Shown: positions 1 to 10,219 of the stretch, piece by piece | Numbering within the stretch: the first letter of the stretch is position 1 | Layout: each line of letters starts with the position of its first letter | From: Acidobacteriota bacterium | GTDB taxonomy: Bacteria > Actinomycetota > Acidimicrobiia > Acidimicrobiales > Microtrichaceae | NCBI GenBank assembly: GCA_003577145.1 | Contig: QEUP01000031.1 | Coordinates: forward strand, 1 to 35,331 | Direction of reading: 5' to 3' | Length of the DNA: 35,331 nt | Notes under the pieces: model-generated | Told to the model about the DNA's origin: nothing | The model's input: only the letters and a program-made list of their open reading frames with translations | Database searches by the model: none | Position numbers and translations under genes: made by a program

Positions 1-1
1 A

Positions 2-97
2 TCTCGTGCGGGAATCCCAGCTGCCGAATCGGAACGATGTCCCGCTGCCAACCTGCCTGGGCAACGACCGGAACGATGTCCTGTCGGCCAAGAGCTA
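2..97. repeat. Left copy of a 96-bp inverted repeat at the window ends
   Basis: Bases 2-97 are the exact reverse complement of 35236-35331; identity stops abruptly after position 97. Inside the repeat the 13-mer CGGAACGATGTCC occurs twice in the same direction (30-42 and 69-81, 39 bp apart), an arrangement seen in transposase-binding ends of insertion sequences. No transposase lies beside it. Because everything between the copies is ordinary chromosomal content, the likeliest reading is that the assembly stopped in two copies of one dispersed repeat. The identity of the repeat is unknown. Confidence 0.85.
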
Positions 98-431
98 CCG
101 TCCGGAAGCTCCCCGACGGCGGGCCCCGCCAGCACACACGGCCCGCCCCGTGCGAACACGCACCCCACCCCCCCGAAACCGCACCCCATCCAGCGACCTG
201 CCGAAAACCCTGGACTCGGGGGTCGCACCGCAGCGGCAGGCAGCTTAGTACTGTCCACGACCGCGAGGAGCAACTGGTCCCTGGGTCGTCGGTTCACTGA
301 CCGACGCTGCCGTGCCCACGGCCAACCGCTCCCGACGTCAACTGAATCAACCCAACAGCGACGGCAACGTCACGGCCGGCGGGCGCGTACTGCTCCCAGG
401 TTGGACGCGTCGTCGACGCCGACCTTCCAAG
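98..431. other. Intergenic stretch with no supported gene
   Basis: This lies between the left terminal repeat and the mutB stop codon. Two short plus-strand frames enter it from the repeat but show only Pro/Arg-rich composition typical of random high-GC frames, with no recognisable domain or ribosome-binding site. The left part is very rich in C runs. No clear terminator for the minus-strand mutAB operon is visible. In many actinobacteria meaB follows mutB; here there is no room for it before the window ends. Confidence 0.5.
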
Positions 432-2575
<2,144 letters not shown>

Positions 2576-2576
<1 letters not shown>

Positions 2577-4663
2577 CAGCGGACCCCCAGGATCGCCTGG
2601 GCGCGCTCGAGCACGTCGATGACGTCCACGCCGTGGTAGACGAACTCGTCGACCCCGGCAACCTCGTAACGGCCTGCCGCGTCGCCGGGCCGCCCGCTCA
2701 GGTACAGGCGCTCGGCACCGGCGGCCTTCAGGGCGGGGGCCACCTCCTCGACGAGCTCCTCGTAGACGGGATCGGCCGAGCAGAGCACCGCCAGGCGCGC
2801 ACCGCTGGCGCCGAAGGCCTCGGCGCAGTCGCCGGCTCCCTTGCAGCCTTCGTGACCCAGCACCTCGATGCCGCCGACCTCGAAGAGGTTCTTGGCGAAG
2901 GTCGCACGGGCGGTGTGATCGGCGGCGCTGCCCAGGTTGGCGAGGAACACCGCCGGCCGCTTGCCCTCCGCTCGCAGGAACTCGTCGCTTGCGTCCCGCA
3001 GCTCCTCGAAGGGATCCGCCAGCCGGGCGAAGGGCACCGGGTCGATGGTCGTCGCTTCACCGCTCGTGGCCGAGGCGATCTGCTCGACGGTTGCGCCGCG
3101 GGCAGCCACCGCGAAGACCTCGTCGACCACCTGCGCGGCGCTCGCAGCGTCGGGGAGGAAGACCTCGACGGCGCTCGTGGTCTGCGCTGCCCGCCGGCGC
3201 AGCGACGCGAGATCGGGGACGGTCCGGTTCACAGGCTCCTCGGCGAGGTTGGGGAACTCCGAGACGCCGGTGATCCGGTCACGCCTGGTTGCCAGGTGCG
3301 CCGAGCGCTCCGCCCGGGTACGGGCCAACTGCGCCCCGACGGTGCCGCGACACAGCGCTTGCACCATGCCTCCGGCTGCCTCGACATCCTGGAAGCGCCG
3401 CCACGCCTGCTGCACCAACTCCTCGGTGAGTTCCTCGACGAACCACGAGCCGCCGGCCGGGTCGATCACCCGCCCCACGTTCGACTCCTCCTGCAGGATG
3501 AGCTGGGTGTTGGCTGCGATTCGCCGAGCGAAGCCGTTGGGGAGGCCGATCGCAGCATCGAAGGGTGCGACGGTGATCGAATCGGCGCCACCGAGGGCCG
3601 CCGAGAAGCAGGTGACGGTGCTGCGCAGCATGTTGACCCAGGGATCGCGCCTGGTCATGACCCTCGCCGAAGTGGACACGTGAAGCTTCATGCCCTGCCC
3701 GTCAGCCGTTGCCCCGCTTGCCTCCATCACGTGAGCCCAGACGCAGCGGGCGGCACGGAGCTTGGCGATCCCCAGGAAGAAGTCGCAGTCGGAAGTGAGG
3801 GCGAACTCGATCTGCCCCGCGGCATCGTCGATCGACAACCCCGCGGCTACGAGGCGGCGCAGGTACTCGACCCCGGTGGCGACACCGAAGGCGATCTCTT
3901 GTGCCTCGGCCGCCCCGCCATCGGCATAGGGGGCGGTGTCCACAGCCATCGCGGTGACGTTCGGGTGGGCCTGGGCCACGCGCGCCGCCAAGGCGGCAGC
4001 GCGATCGAGAGCATCCTCCAGTCCCACCGGGAGGGTCCCGTCTGTGGCGAGCGTGCCGAGTGGGTCGGCCCGGAACGCCCCCCGCGCCTCACCGGGGGGC
4101 ACGCCTCGGCGGGCCCACAAGTCGCTGAGCATGCCCGCCGCAGCGACGAACTGGGGCCCGGCGTCGACGGCGACCGCCACCGCAGCCAGGTCCACGCCGG
4201 CGAGGACGGCGTCGAGATCGTCGACGGTGCTCACCAGCGTCCCTTCGACTCCCGAGAGCCGCCGGCCCGCGGTGGTCGCCGGGCCCACACCGCCACGGAA
4301 CCCCCCGTCGAGATGGAGCAGCACCGCGGTGACACCTCGCCGGAGGTCCCGGGTGATGGCATGGTTGGCGGCTGCGGGATCAGGGTCGCGGTAGGCCTGG
4401 CGGATCTCCCAGACTCCGCTCGGCCTTGCTTCGCGGCGGGTTCCCCTGCTGAACGGGAAGGCCCCCGGGAACCCGGCCGGGTCGACGAGCCCGCCCGCCT
4501 CGCTCCTCGTGTACAGCGGCTCGAGGGTGATCCCGTCGTAGGTGGTCGACTCCAGGGTCTCGAACGGAGCGCCCCGGAGGACCTTGGCGACGAGATCGAG
4601 CCAGTCCTGTCGCGACGGCTGGGGGAACCCGCTCGCCAGGGTCAGCTCATCTTCGATCTCCAC
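2576..4663 (-). CDS. mutA: Methylmalonyl-CoA mutase small (structural) subunit
   Basis: This 695-residue homologue of MutB forms the non-catalytic subunit of the heterodimer. It retains the barrel domain ([15 protein letters not shown] and [12 protein letters not shown] are recognisable family segments) and a C-terminal flavodoxin-like domain. That domain lacks the cobalamin-binding DxHxxG: the corresponding stretch reads [15 protein letters not shown]. This loss is typical for MutA, so the protein should not bind B12. The gene is immediately upstream of mutB with a one-base overlap and starts 70 bp after the MFS gene on the same strand, so the three genes may share a transcript. The ATG at 4663 begins MEIEDELTL, a normal family N-terminus. 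Confidence 0.95.
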
Positions 4664-4733
4664 GAACCCTCCACTGGCTCGTCCTGCCGGTCGGTTGACG
4701 ACCGCTCCGGCGGCAGCGCGAGGCTACCGCGGA

Positions 4734-6491
4734 TCACGATCGCTGCTCGATGGGAACGGACCGAGCAGCTCGTGCCAGTCTGTGCCCGAACACCAGGCCG
4801 ATCAACACGAGCAGCGCCGACACCGCGAACACGAGCCGCGTGCTCCAGACGTAGGCGCCCTCGATATCCACGGCTCCGTGCTCGAGCGCCGGGTCACTGG
4901 CGACGTCGTCGATGGTCGTACCGTCGTCGCGGCCCGAGCTGGTGCTACCCGCGGGAGCGTTGGCGGTCGAGTGGAGGAGGCCGACGATCTCCTGGCGATC
5001 AGAGGGGTGCAGCTCGGCCAGTGCGTCGATCTCGCTGGTGGCTCGGGGGACGGCCGTCCCGAGAAGGAGCGCGCTCAAGACGGCCCCGCCCAGGCAGATC
5101 GCACCTACCCGGACGGTGAGAAGCGTCCCGGAGGCGACACCGCCGAGTTCCTCGGGTACGGCATCCATGGCCACGTCGGTGATCTTGGCGAAGCTCATGC
5201 CGAAACCGGCTCCCGTGATGAACAGCGGCACGGGCAGCGCCCATCTCACCACCGCCGGGTCCATCGCGAGCGCACCGAGCAGCAACCCGGCGACGATCAC
5301 GACCATCCCGGCGTTGACCACCCAGACGTTGTCGTGGCGTTGAGCCAAAGGAGTGGCCACGAGGCCGAAGATGGCCACCGCGAGGCCGAAGGGCAACAGC
5401 ATCAGGCCGGTCTGGAGGGGGTCGAGCTTCAAGGCGATCCCGGTGAAGATCGGCACGACCAGCGTCATCGCGAACGGTCCGAAGATGAAGAAGAACGCCA
5501 CGATGTTGCTGAGCCGGAAGACCGGTCGCTTCCAGAGATCGATCCGGATCAGCACGCTCAGGCCCTTGCGGTACCGTGCGCGCTCCTCGAGGGCGAAGGC
5601 GACGAGGCTCACGACGGCCACTGCCATGAGCACAGGTGTGATCGAAACGGCCCCGCTCGGCCAGTCGACACCGGCAAAGGCCAACTGCCGCGTCGGTTTC
5701 CACCAGCCGTAGTCACCTCCGAGTTGGAGCAGCATCAGCAAGGCCCCCAGCCCCACGGCGAACAGGATGGTGCCGGACACGGCCAGCCCGTGGCCCCCCT
5801 CGCTGCGGCGGGTGCCCGGCAGGTACTTGAAGCCCAGCGGCAGGCACAAGGCGGTGACGCCCACAGGGATGAGGAAGGCGAGCCTCCAACTCCCGTACCT
5901 CACGACGAGGCCGCCGAACAGCGGTGCGATACCGGTGGCGCCTCCGAGGACCGCGGCATAGCAACCGAAGGCGATGGACCGGTCGCGTCCCCCGGTGAAG
6001 ACGGCGTTGAGCAGGGCGACCCCGGCGGTCGCGATGGCAGCCATGGCAGCGCCGAGCAGGGCGCGCCCGGCGAAGAACGTCACCGCGTCGGGACCCAACC
6101 CACTGAGGAGTCCGCTGAGCAGGTACAGGCCCGACGCCCACAAGAAGAGGCGCCGACGCCCGAAGCGATCGGCGGCGTCACCGGCGAGTATCAACAAGAC
6201 CGCGGTGAACATCCAGACGAGAGCCACCGAGATGTTCACCGACGTGATGCCGAACCCCAGGTCCTTCACCAGTGCCGGACCCAGTACCGCAGTCACCTCG
6301 GCGTCGAGGACGACCATCAACAGGACGGCCAGCACTATCCCGAGAACAGCCCAACGATGATCCCCGGGGACAGCCGCAGCCCCGGTCCCCGGGTCTGCGG
6401 TTCGCACCTCGTCGGCGGGAGCTTCTGACACCCTGGATGGAGTCGGCACCCCGGACCGAATCCTGAGAAAGGGATGCGATCCGGCTCGCAC
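4734..6491 (-). CDS. MFS drug/proton antiporter, DHA2 (EmrB/QacA) type
   Basis: This 585-residue inner-membrane transporter probably has 14 transmembrane segments. Motif A appears as GDAADRFGRRRLF at 103-115, after TM2, and an antiporter-type motif C follows in the GGATGIAPLFGG region of TM5. Asp63 lies within TM1 (VLLMVVLDAEVTAVL). Substrates of this group are usually amphipathic drugs, dyes or fatty-acyl compounds; none can be named here. A loop of about 60 residues before the last helix is polar (DDGTTIDDVASDPALEHG). The start used is GTG with no clear ribosome-binding site, so the first 40 polar residues may be shortened by an internal start. It is divergent from the lipoprotein gene at 6616 and 70 bp upstream of mutA. 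Confidence 0.88.
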   Translation of the reverse strand: MRAGSHPFLRIRSGVPTPSRVSEAPADEVRTADPGTGAAAVPGDHRWAVLGIVLAVLLMVVLDAEVTAVLGPALVKDLGFGITSVNISVALVWMFTAVLLILAGDAADRFGRRRLFLWASGLYLLSGLLSGLGPDAVTFFAGRALLGAAMAAIATAGVALLNAVFTGGRDRSIAFGCYAAVLGGATGIAPLFGGLVVRYGSWRLAFLIPVGVTALCLPLGFKYLPGTRRSEGGHGLAVSGTILFAVGLGALLMLLQLGGDYGWWKPTRQLAFAGVDWPSGAVSITPVLMAVAVVSLVAFALEERARYRKGLSVLIRIDLWKRPVFRLSNIVAFFFIFGPFAMTLVVPIFTGIALKLDPLQTGLMLLPFGLAVAIFGLVATPLAQRHDNVWVVNAGMVVIVAGLLLGALAMDPAVVRWALPVPLFITGAGFGMSFAKITDVAMDAVPEELGGVASGTLLTVRVGAICLGGAVLSALLLGTAVPRATSEIDALAELHPSDRQEIVGLLHSTANAPAGSTSSGRDDGTTIDDVASDPALEHGAVDIEGAYVWSTRLVFAVSALLVLIGLVFGHRLARAARSVPIEQRS

Positions 6492-6615
6492 CGGGCTGAG
6501 GTGGCGGTATTCGGCCCGGGCGAAATTCCTGGATCGGTGTCGGAAACGGCGTCACTTCCTCTACCGTTGTCCCCAACGCGGGCGTAGTGGGGATACCGAG
6601 GGGATACGGGAAGTC

Positions 6616-7611
6616 ATGAACAACGGCTCCCTCCGCTGGGGAGCGCTCGCCGTCACCGTCGCCGTCGCCGCCGCTTGCGGAGGGGGCAACGACGCGACCG
6701 TCGACGCCTCATCAACGGAAGCATCCGCGGCCAGCAGCGCACGCATCGCCGTCCAGCGTCCACAAGTCGAGGGGCTCGAGGACATCGCCCCCTACCTGTA
6801 CGACGAGAACGGCTGCCTCATCGTCATCGGCGCAGAACCGGTGTGCGAACGCGACGGCGGTGAGGACCCGGTTGCCGAGGGGGCCGATCCGGCAACGACG
6901 GAACTGTTCGTCGGCTACTTCGGCCCCCACTACGCGACCACGGTGCCCGCGGCGGCCGCCCGCCAGCAGATGACCGTGCTGGAGGAGACGCTGACTACGG
7001 CCTCCTCGGGGCCCTGGACGGCCAGCGGCATGGTCCGCAACGACTCGCCCGCCGCAGTGTCGGCGATCGCGGTCGAGGCCACGCTGAGCGACGCCGCCGG
7101 GAACGTGCTGGAGGTGGTCAGCGCCGAGGCCGCGGTGCACCATGTACGCCCCGGCGAACCCGCTCCCTTCGTGGTCGACGCCTCGGTGGACGCCGCCGAT
7201 GTCGCGTCGGTGTCCTGGAGGTCCACGCCCCTCGGACCCGGCGACGAGGCAAGGCGACTCGTCGACGTGCGCCCGGTCTCTTGGCTGCTCCCCTACGGGG
7301 AACGCCAACCGGTGTCCCACGCGACGCTGTGGGACGAACCGGTAGGCCCGCCGTTCCCCTACGTCGCCACCGGTTCGGTGGAGAACACGAGCGGCCGGCA
7401 GCTCAGCGGGGTACAGGTGAGCGCCGCGTGGCTCGACGCCGACGGGCGGGTGGTGCACGTCGACACCGTTCCTGCGGTCGACGTGACCAGGCTGGCTGTG
7501 GATCCGCTGCCCGACGGCTTCCCCGCGCAGTTCGTGATCACCTACGACGACCCGCAGCTCGGCCCTGAGCTGTCCGGCAAGACCATCGCCGTCTGGGGGT
7601 TTGCGGCATGA
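6616..7611 (+). CDS. Secreted lipoprotein with two FxLYD-like beta domains
   Basis: This 331-residue protein has a short hydrophobic signal ending in VAAAC, with Cys21 as the probable lipidation site, then a Ser/Thr/Ala-rich spacer. Two segments look like repeated beta-sandwich modules of the FxLYD type: ASGMVRNDSPAAVSAIAVEA (about 137-156) and ATGSVENTSGRQLSGVQVSA (about 254-273). Both have the pattern G-x-V-x-N-x-S followed by V-x-A, an Asp turn and a V-x-x-V strand. It should sit on the outer face of the cytoplasmic membrane. The ATG follows a purine-rich GGGATACGGGAAG. Its TGA overlaps the next gene's ATG (ATGA), so the two are translationally coupled. Function is unknown; FxLYD domains are generally extracellular ligand or partner binders. 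Confidence 0.75.
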   Translation: MNNGSLRWGALAVTVAVAAACGGGNDATVDASSTEASAASSARIAVQRPQVEGLEDIAPYLYDENGCLIVIGAEPVCERDGGEDPVAEGADPATTELFVGYFGPHYATTVPAAAARQQMTVLEETLTTASSGPWTASGMVRNDSPAAVSAIAVEATLSDAAGNVLEVVSAEAAVHHVRPGEPAPFVVDASVDAADVASVSWRSTPLGPGDEARRLVDVRPVSWLLPYGERQPVSHATLWDEPVGPPFPYVATGSVENTSGRQLSGVQVSAAWLDADGRVVHVDTVPAVDVTRLAVDPLPDGFPAQFVITYDDPQLGPELSGKTIAVWGFAA

Positions 7612-8606
7612 GAAGAAGACGCCACCGCAAGATCGCCGCCGTCGCCGCCGGATCGCTGGCCGCCGGTGGACTGACCGCTGCCGCTGCCGGACCGCTCGCC
7701 GGTACCGCCGCGGCACAGACGAACCGCTTCGGCAACGAACCCGTCGCCTCCATGTGGATCATCGCCGCCGGAACGCTGAACCAGCAGGGCGCCTGCTCGG
7801 GCCTGACGCCGACCAAGTTGGCCGCGATGATGATGGCGGTCTCCTGGTCCGAGCTGACCGGCACCAGCTCGATAGCCCCCTCGCCGATGACGCTGTCGCG
7901 GTGGGATTCGGTGGCGGTTCGCCCCGAGAACCAGAACCTCTACTCCTTCGGCACCATCGAGACCGAGCGGCGGGCCCACTGGAACCCGGGTGTCGGGCTC
8001 TTCCAGCTCGACCTGCTCGGGCCCAGCACGTCGATGGCGCATTGGGAGCGCATCTACGTGCCGACCGCCGCGGCGGTGGCCGCCGACTCGATGCGCGACG
8101 GCTACTGTGCCGGCGGCACCGAGGAGCAGCGCCTCGATCGCGCCTGGGCACCCTGGTACGGCTGCGCCGCCAACGACTGCAAGTCCCTCCTCAACTCGGT
8201 CTACGACTACAGCTCCGACCGCTTCAAGAACCTGCAGAAGGACTCGTCCATCACCGCCTACGGCGGCATGGTCCGCAAGTCCTGCTACTACTCGAGTGCG
8301 CCCAGTCCCCAGGTGTTCGACTGCTACTGGGTCCACCCGGCGTACGCCCAGGGCTACACCAACAACTGGGGTGAGCCCTACAAGCCCGAGGGCGGCAGCG
8401 GATCCAGCGCTCCCACGCCGGTGGCAACCGGCTTCTACTCGGCCAACTACGCCGCCCACACGCGGGCCCATTGGCGCTCCGAGGAGACCGGCTACTCCCG
8501 CGACATAGTCAAGTACATCCCCTACGGCACCAACCCCCGCAACCACACCACCTGGTACGGCTCGACTTCGCTGTGCGCCAAGACGATCTTCGGATGGGCA
8601 TGCTGA
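7608..8606 (+). CDS. Secreted cysteine-rich lysozyme/transglycosylase-like protein
   Basis: This 332-residue protein has a basic N-terminus (RRRRHRK), a hydrophobic segment and an Ala-rich cleavage region near residues 33-37, a Sec-type signal. The mature part has a helix with MMMAVSWSELTG (Glu82) followed about 45 residues later by WNPGVGLFQLD (126-135). This order, a helix with Glu and then a G-x-x-Q turn, resembles goose-type lysozyme and soluble lytic transglycosylase folds, where Glu is the catalytic acid. Eight cysteines (63, 167, 186, 191, 226, 239, 323, 332) could form disulfides outside the cell. Peptidoglycan cleavage is inference; sequence similarity is not strong enough for certainty. 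It overlaps both neighbours. Confidence 0.6.
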   Translation: MRRRRHRKIAAVAAGSLAAGGLTAAAAGPLAGTAAAQTNRFGNEPVASMWIIAAGTLNQQGACSGLTPTKLAAMMMAVSWSELTGTSSIAPSPMTLSRWDSVAVRPENQNLYSFGTIETERRAHWNPGVGLFQLDLLGPSTSMAHWERIYVPTAAAVAADSMRDGYCAGGTEEQRLDRAWAPWYGCAANDCKSLLNSVYDYSSDRFKNLQKDSSITAYGGMVRKSCYYSSAPSPQVFDCYWVHPAYAQGYTNNWGEPYKPEGGSGSSAPTPVATGFYSANYAAHTRAHWRSEETGYSRDIVKYIPYGTNPRNHTTWYGSTSLCAKTIFGWAC

Positions 8607-8842
8607 CCCTGCGCTCCCTCGACTCGTTCTCCGCCTGGCTGTCCGAGGGCGAGTCGGTGCTCGTCACCGGCGAGGGCACCGTCGAGGTGGACCCCGTCGG
8701 GGTCGTGGCTGTGGCCGCCATGTGCTCCGAAGCCGGAATGCCGGCATCGTTCGTCGACGAGGCGGGAGTGCACGACCTCAGCGACCTCTTCGAACGCTAC
8801 GTACAGCTAGCGGTGGCGACCGACATGGCGGCGCGACGATGA
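8594..8842 (+). CDS. Small acyl-carrier-protein-like protein lacking the Ser
   Basis: This 82-residue protein (80 if the ATG at 8600 is used) has its start inside the end of the preceding gene in another frame. Residues about 34-75 follow the pattern of helices II-IV of an acyl carrier protein: VDPVGVVAVAAMCSEAG, then PASFVDEAGVHDLSDLFERY. In a true carrier protein the first motif would read D-S-L, with Ser carrying phosphopantetheine; here it is D-P-V. If the comparison holds, this is a carrier-like protein that cannot be charged. A STAS-like fold is an alternative. The next gene is a GNAT acyltransferase overlapping by 4 nt (ATGA), which suggests a functional pair. Confidence 0.55.
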   Translation: MGMLTLRSLDSFSAWLSEGESVLVTGEGTVEVDPVGVVAVAAMCSEAGMPASFVDEAGVHDLSDLFERYVQLAVATDMAARR

Positions 8843-9453
8843 GCGACGGTTACTCCATTCCCCAGCCGCTCACGGAGACCGAACCGCCGGTGCTGGCGGC
8901 ACGCGGGACAAGGCTCCGGCCGGTGACACCGGCGGACTACGACTACCTCTACGGCCTGGCCACCGACGACGAGGTCGGCTTCCGCTGGCGCCATCGTGGC
9001 ACGACGCCCAGCCCCGAGGACTTCAGCCGATCGCTCTGGGAAGGCGTGTTCTCCCAGTTCCTGGTGTGCGATGCCGACACGGGGCGCCCGTTCGGGCTGG
9101 TCGTGGCCTACGGAGCCCACCCGCGGGACGGCTACGCCTACGTCGCGGCAGTCGCAGAGAGCCGGGCACACAGCACCGGGCAGATGGTCGTGGCGTTCGT
9201 GCTGTTCGTCGAGTACCTCTTCGCGGTCGGGAACTTCCGCAAGCTCTACATGGAGACCAACGAGTTCAACCTCGCCCAGTTCGGACGCCATCTCGATCGG
9301 TATGTCGACGTCGAGGGCCGCCTCAGCGAACACGAGTGGTACCGCGACCGCTTCTGGGATGTCCTCATCCTGTCGATCCGACGCGATTCGTGGGACAAGA
9401 GGGCGGGCCGCATCCGCGACTACGTGCTCCGAGGCCTCCGTTCCCAGCCTTGA
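8839..9453 (+). CDS. GNAT-family N-acyltransferase (RimJ/RimL-like)
   Basis: This 204-residue cytosolic protein resembles Acetyltransf_3-type GNAT enzymes: RLRPVTPADYDYLYGLATDD (about 25-44) forms the first strand and helix, then FLVCDADTGRPFGLVVAYG (strands 2-4), a central helix after SRAHSTGQMVVAFVLFVEY, and the closing VEGRLSEHEWYRDRFWDVL typical of this subfamily. The usual R/Q-x-x-G-x-G/A pyrophosphate loop is replaced by SRAHSTGQM, so the acyl donor may not be plain acetyl-CoA. The start is the ATG overlapping the upstream stop (ATGA); a longer in-frame extension back to 8722 would bury most of the upstream small gene. It is the last gene of the overlapping cluster 6616-9453. Confidence 0.8.
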   Translation: MSDGYSIPQPLTETEPPVLAARGTRLRPVTPADYDYLYGLATDDEVGFRWRHRGTTPSPEDFSRSLWEGVFSQFLVCDADTGRPFGLVVAYGAHPRDGYAYVAAVAESRAHSTGQMVVAFVLFVEYLFAVGNFRKLYMETNEFNLAQFGRHLDRYVDVEGRLSEHEWYRDRFWDVLILSIRRDSWDKRAGRIRDYVLRGLRSQP

Positions 9454-9587
9454 TCGGCAGCCGCAGCAGCTAGAACCCGATGGCGCAGCCCGCGCCAGTC
9501 CGGTAGCACGATGCCGGAGCGCGCCGCCGTGGTAGAATCGCGTCACCCTTCCCTCCACAAGATCTCCATTTGCGATCGAGGGAAGAG

Positions 9588-10106
9588 ATGCCGGTAGACG
9601 AAGGGCGACGACACGCCCTCTACACGAAGCTCGAGCAGGTCCTCGGGCACGATCAAGCAGAGACGTTCATGCAGCTCACACCGCCCACCGAATGGGCCGA
9701 ACTGGCAACCCACCAGGACTTCGAACATCTCGACACCAGCCTCGGCGCTCGTATCGACGGGCTGGAAGCCCGAATGGACAGGCTGGAAGCCCACGTCGAG
9801 AACATACGGCTAGGCCTGGAATCCCGCATTGACGGCGTGCAGGCAGCACTGGAATCCCACGTCGAGAACGTACGGGTAGGCCTGGAATCCCGCATCGACG
9901 GCGTGCAGGCAGCACTGGAATCCCGCATCGAGAACGTACGGGTAGGCCTGGAATCCCGCATCGACGGTCTCGAAGCCGACCAGCGGACCCGTGAAGCCCG
10001 CCTCATAGGCGAGCTACACCGGCTGCTGCGCCTCCAGACCATCTGGCTCATTGGCTCGATCTTCACCCTCGCCGCCCTCGTCCTCACCGCCGCCAAGCTC
10101 TTCTGA
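9588..10106 (+). CDS. Coiled-coil protein with C-terminal membrane anchor
   Basis: This 172-residue protein has an N-terminal helical region (ALYTKLEQVLGHDQAETFM, then LTPPTEWAELATHQDFEHL) resembling a small, widespread actinobacterial family of uncharacterised coiled-coil proteins. A long coiled coil (about 50-140) follows, then one C-terminal transmembrane helix (TIWLIGSIFTLAALVLTAA). The coiled coil is built of 11-residue units such as LESRIDGVQAA and LESHVENVRVG, hendecad periodicity, and its DNA is a near-perfect tandem repeat. The ATG at 9588 is preferred because GAGGGAAGAG precedes it at a good distance; an in-frame start 18 nt upstream has none. Function is unknown, perhaps a membrane-tethered scaffold. 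Confidence 0.78.
   Translation: MPVDEGRRHALYTKLEQVLGHDQAETFMQLTPPTEWAELATHQDFEHLDTSLGARIDGLEARMDRLEAHVENIRLGLESRIDGVQAALESHVENVRVGLESRIDGVQAALESRIENVRVGLESRIDGLEADQRTREARLIGELHRLLRLQTIWLIGSIFTLAALVLTAAKLF
9811..9966 (+). repeat. 66-bp tandem repeat inside the coiled-coil gene
   Basis: Copies begin TAGGCCTGGAATCCCGCAT at 9811, 9877 and 9943, giving an exact 66-bp period. Two full units differ at a few bases and the third is partial. Each unit encodes 22 residues, two hendecads. Identity at silent positions indicates recent duplication, so copy number may vary between strains. Confidence 0.9.
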
Positions 10107-10219
10107 GGCTCCGATCAGGGCCGCCACACGGGCTGAGGTTCGGTGTGGGGTCCGGCTGAGCGCTCCCTCACCTTGATGGACTGGCTGGTACCCCATCGGG
10201 CAGGTCGGAGCAGCCCTGA

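Noticed and set aside
6-300. Two short plus-strand frames at the left end
   Set aside because: They start in the terminal repeat, are Pro/Arg/His-rich and have no ribosome site or recognisable domain.
2633-5119. 828-residue plus-strand frame antisense to mutA
   Set aside because: Arg/Gly/Pro-rich without any domain, mirrors high-GC codon bias of mutA, and no ribosome site; it is a shadow frame.
4542-6428. 628-residue plus-strand frame antisense to the MFS gene
   Set aside because: Composition (Glu/His/Gln/Gly-rich, no hydrophobic core) is that of the antisense of a transporter; the opposite strand encodes a clear 14-helix protein.
9811-9966. CRISPR-like repeats
   Set aside because: The repeats have no unique spacers, are in frame, and encode a continuous coiled coil.
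10107-10219. Terminator formed by the GATCAGGGC / GCCCTGATC inverted repeat between the coiled-coil and amidase genes
   Set aside because: The arms are about 90 bp apart with no T-run, and the right arm is almost at the amidase stop; a hairpin terminator is not convincing.
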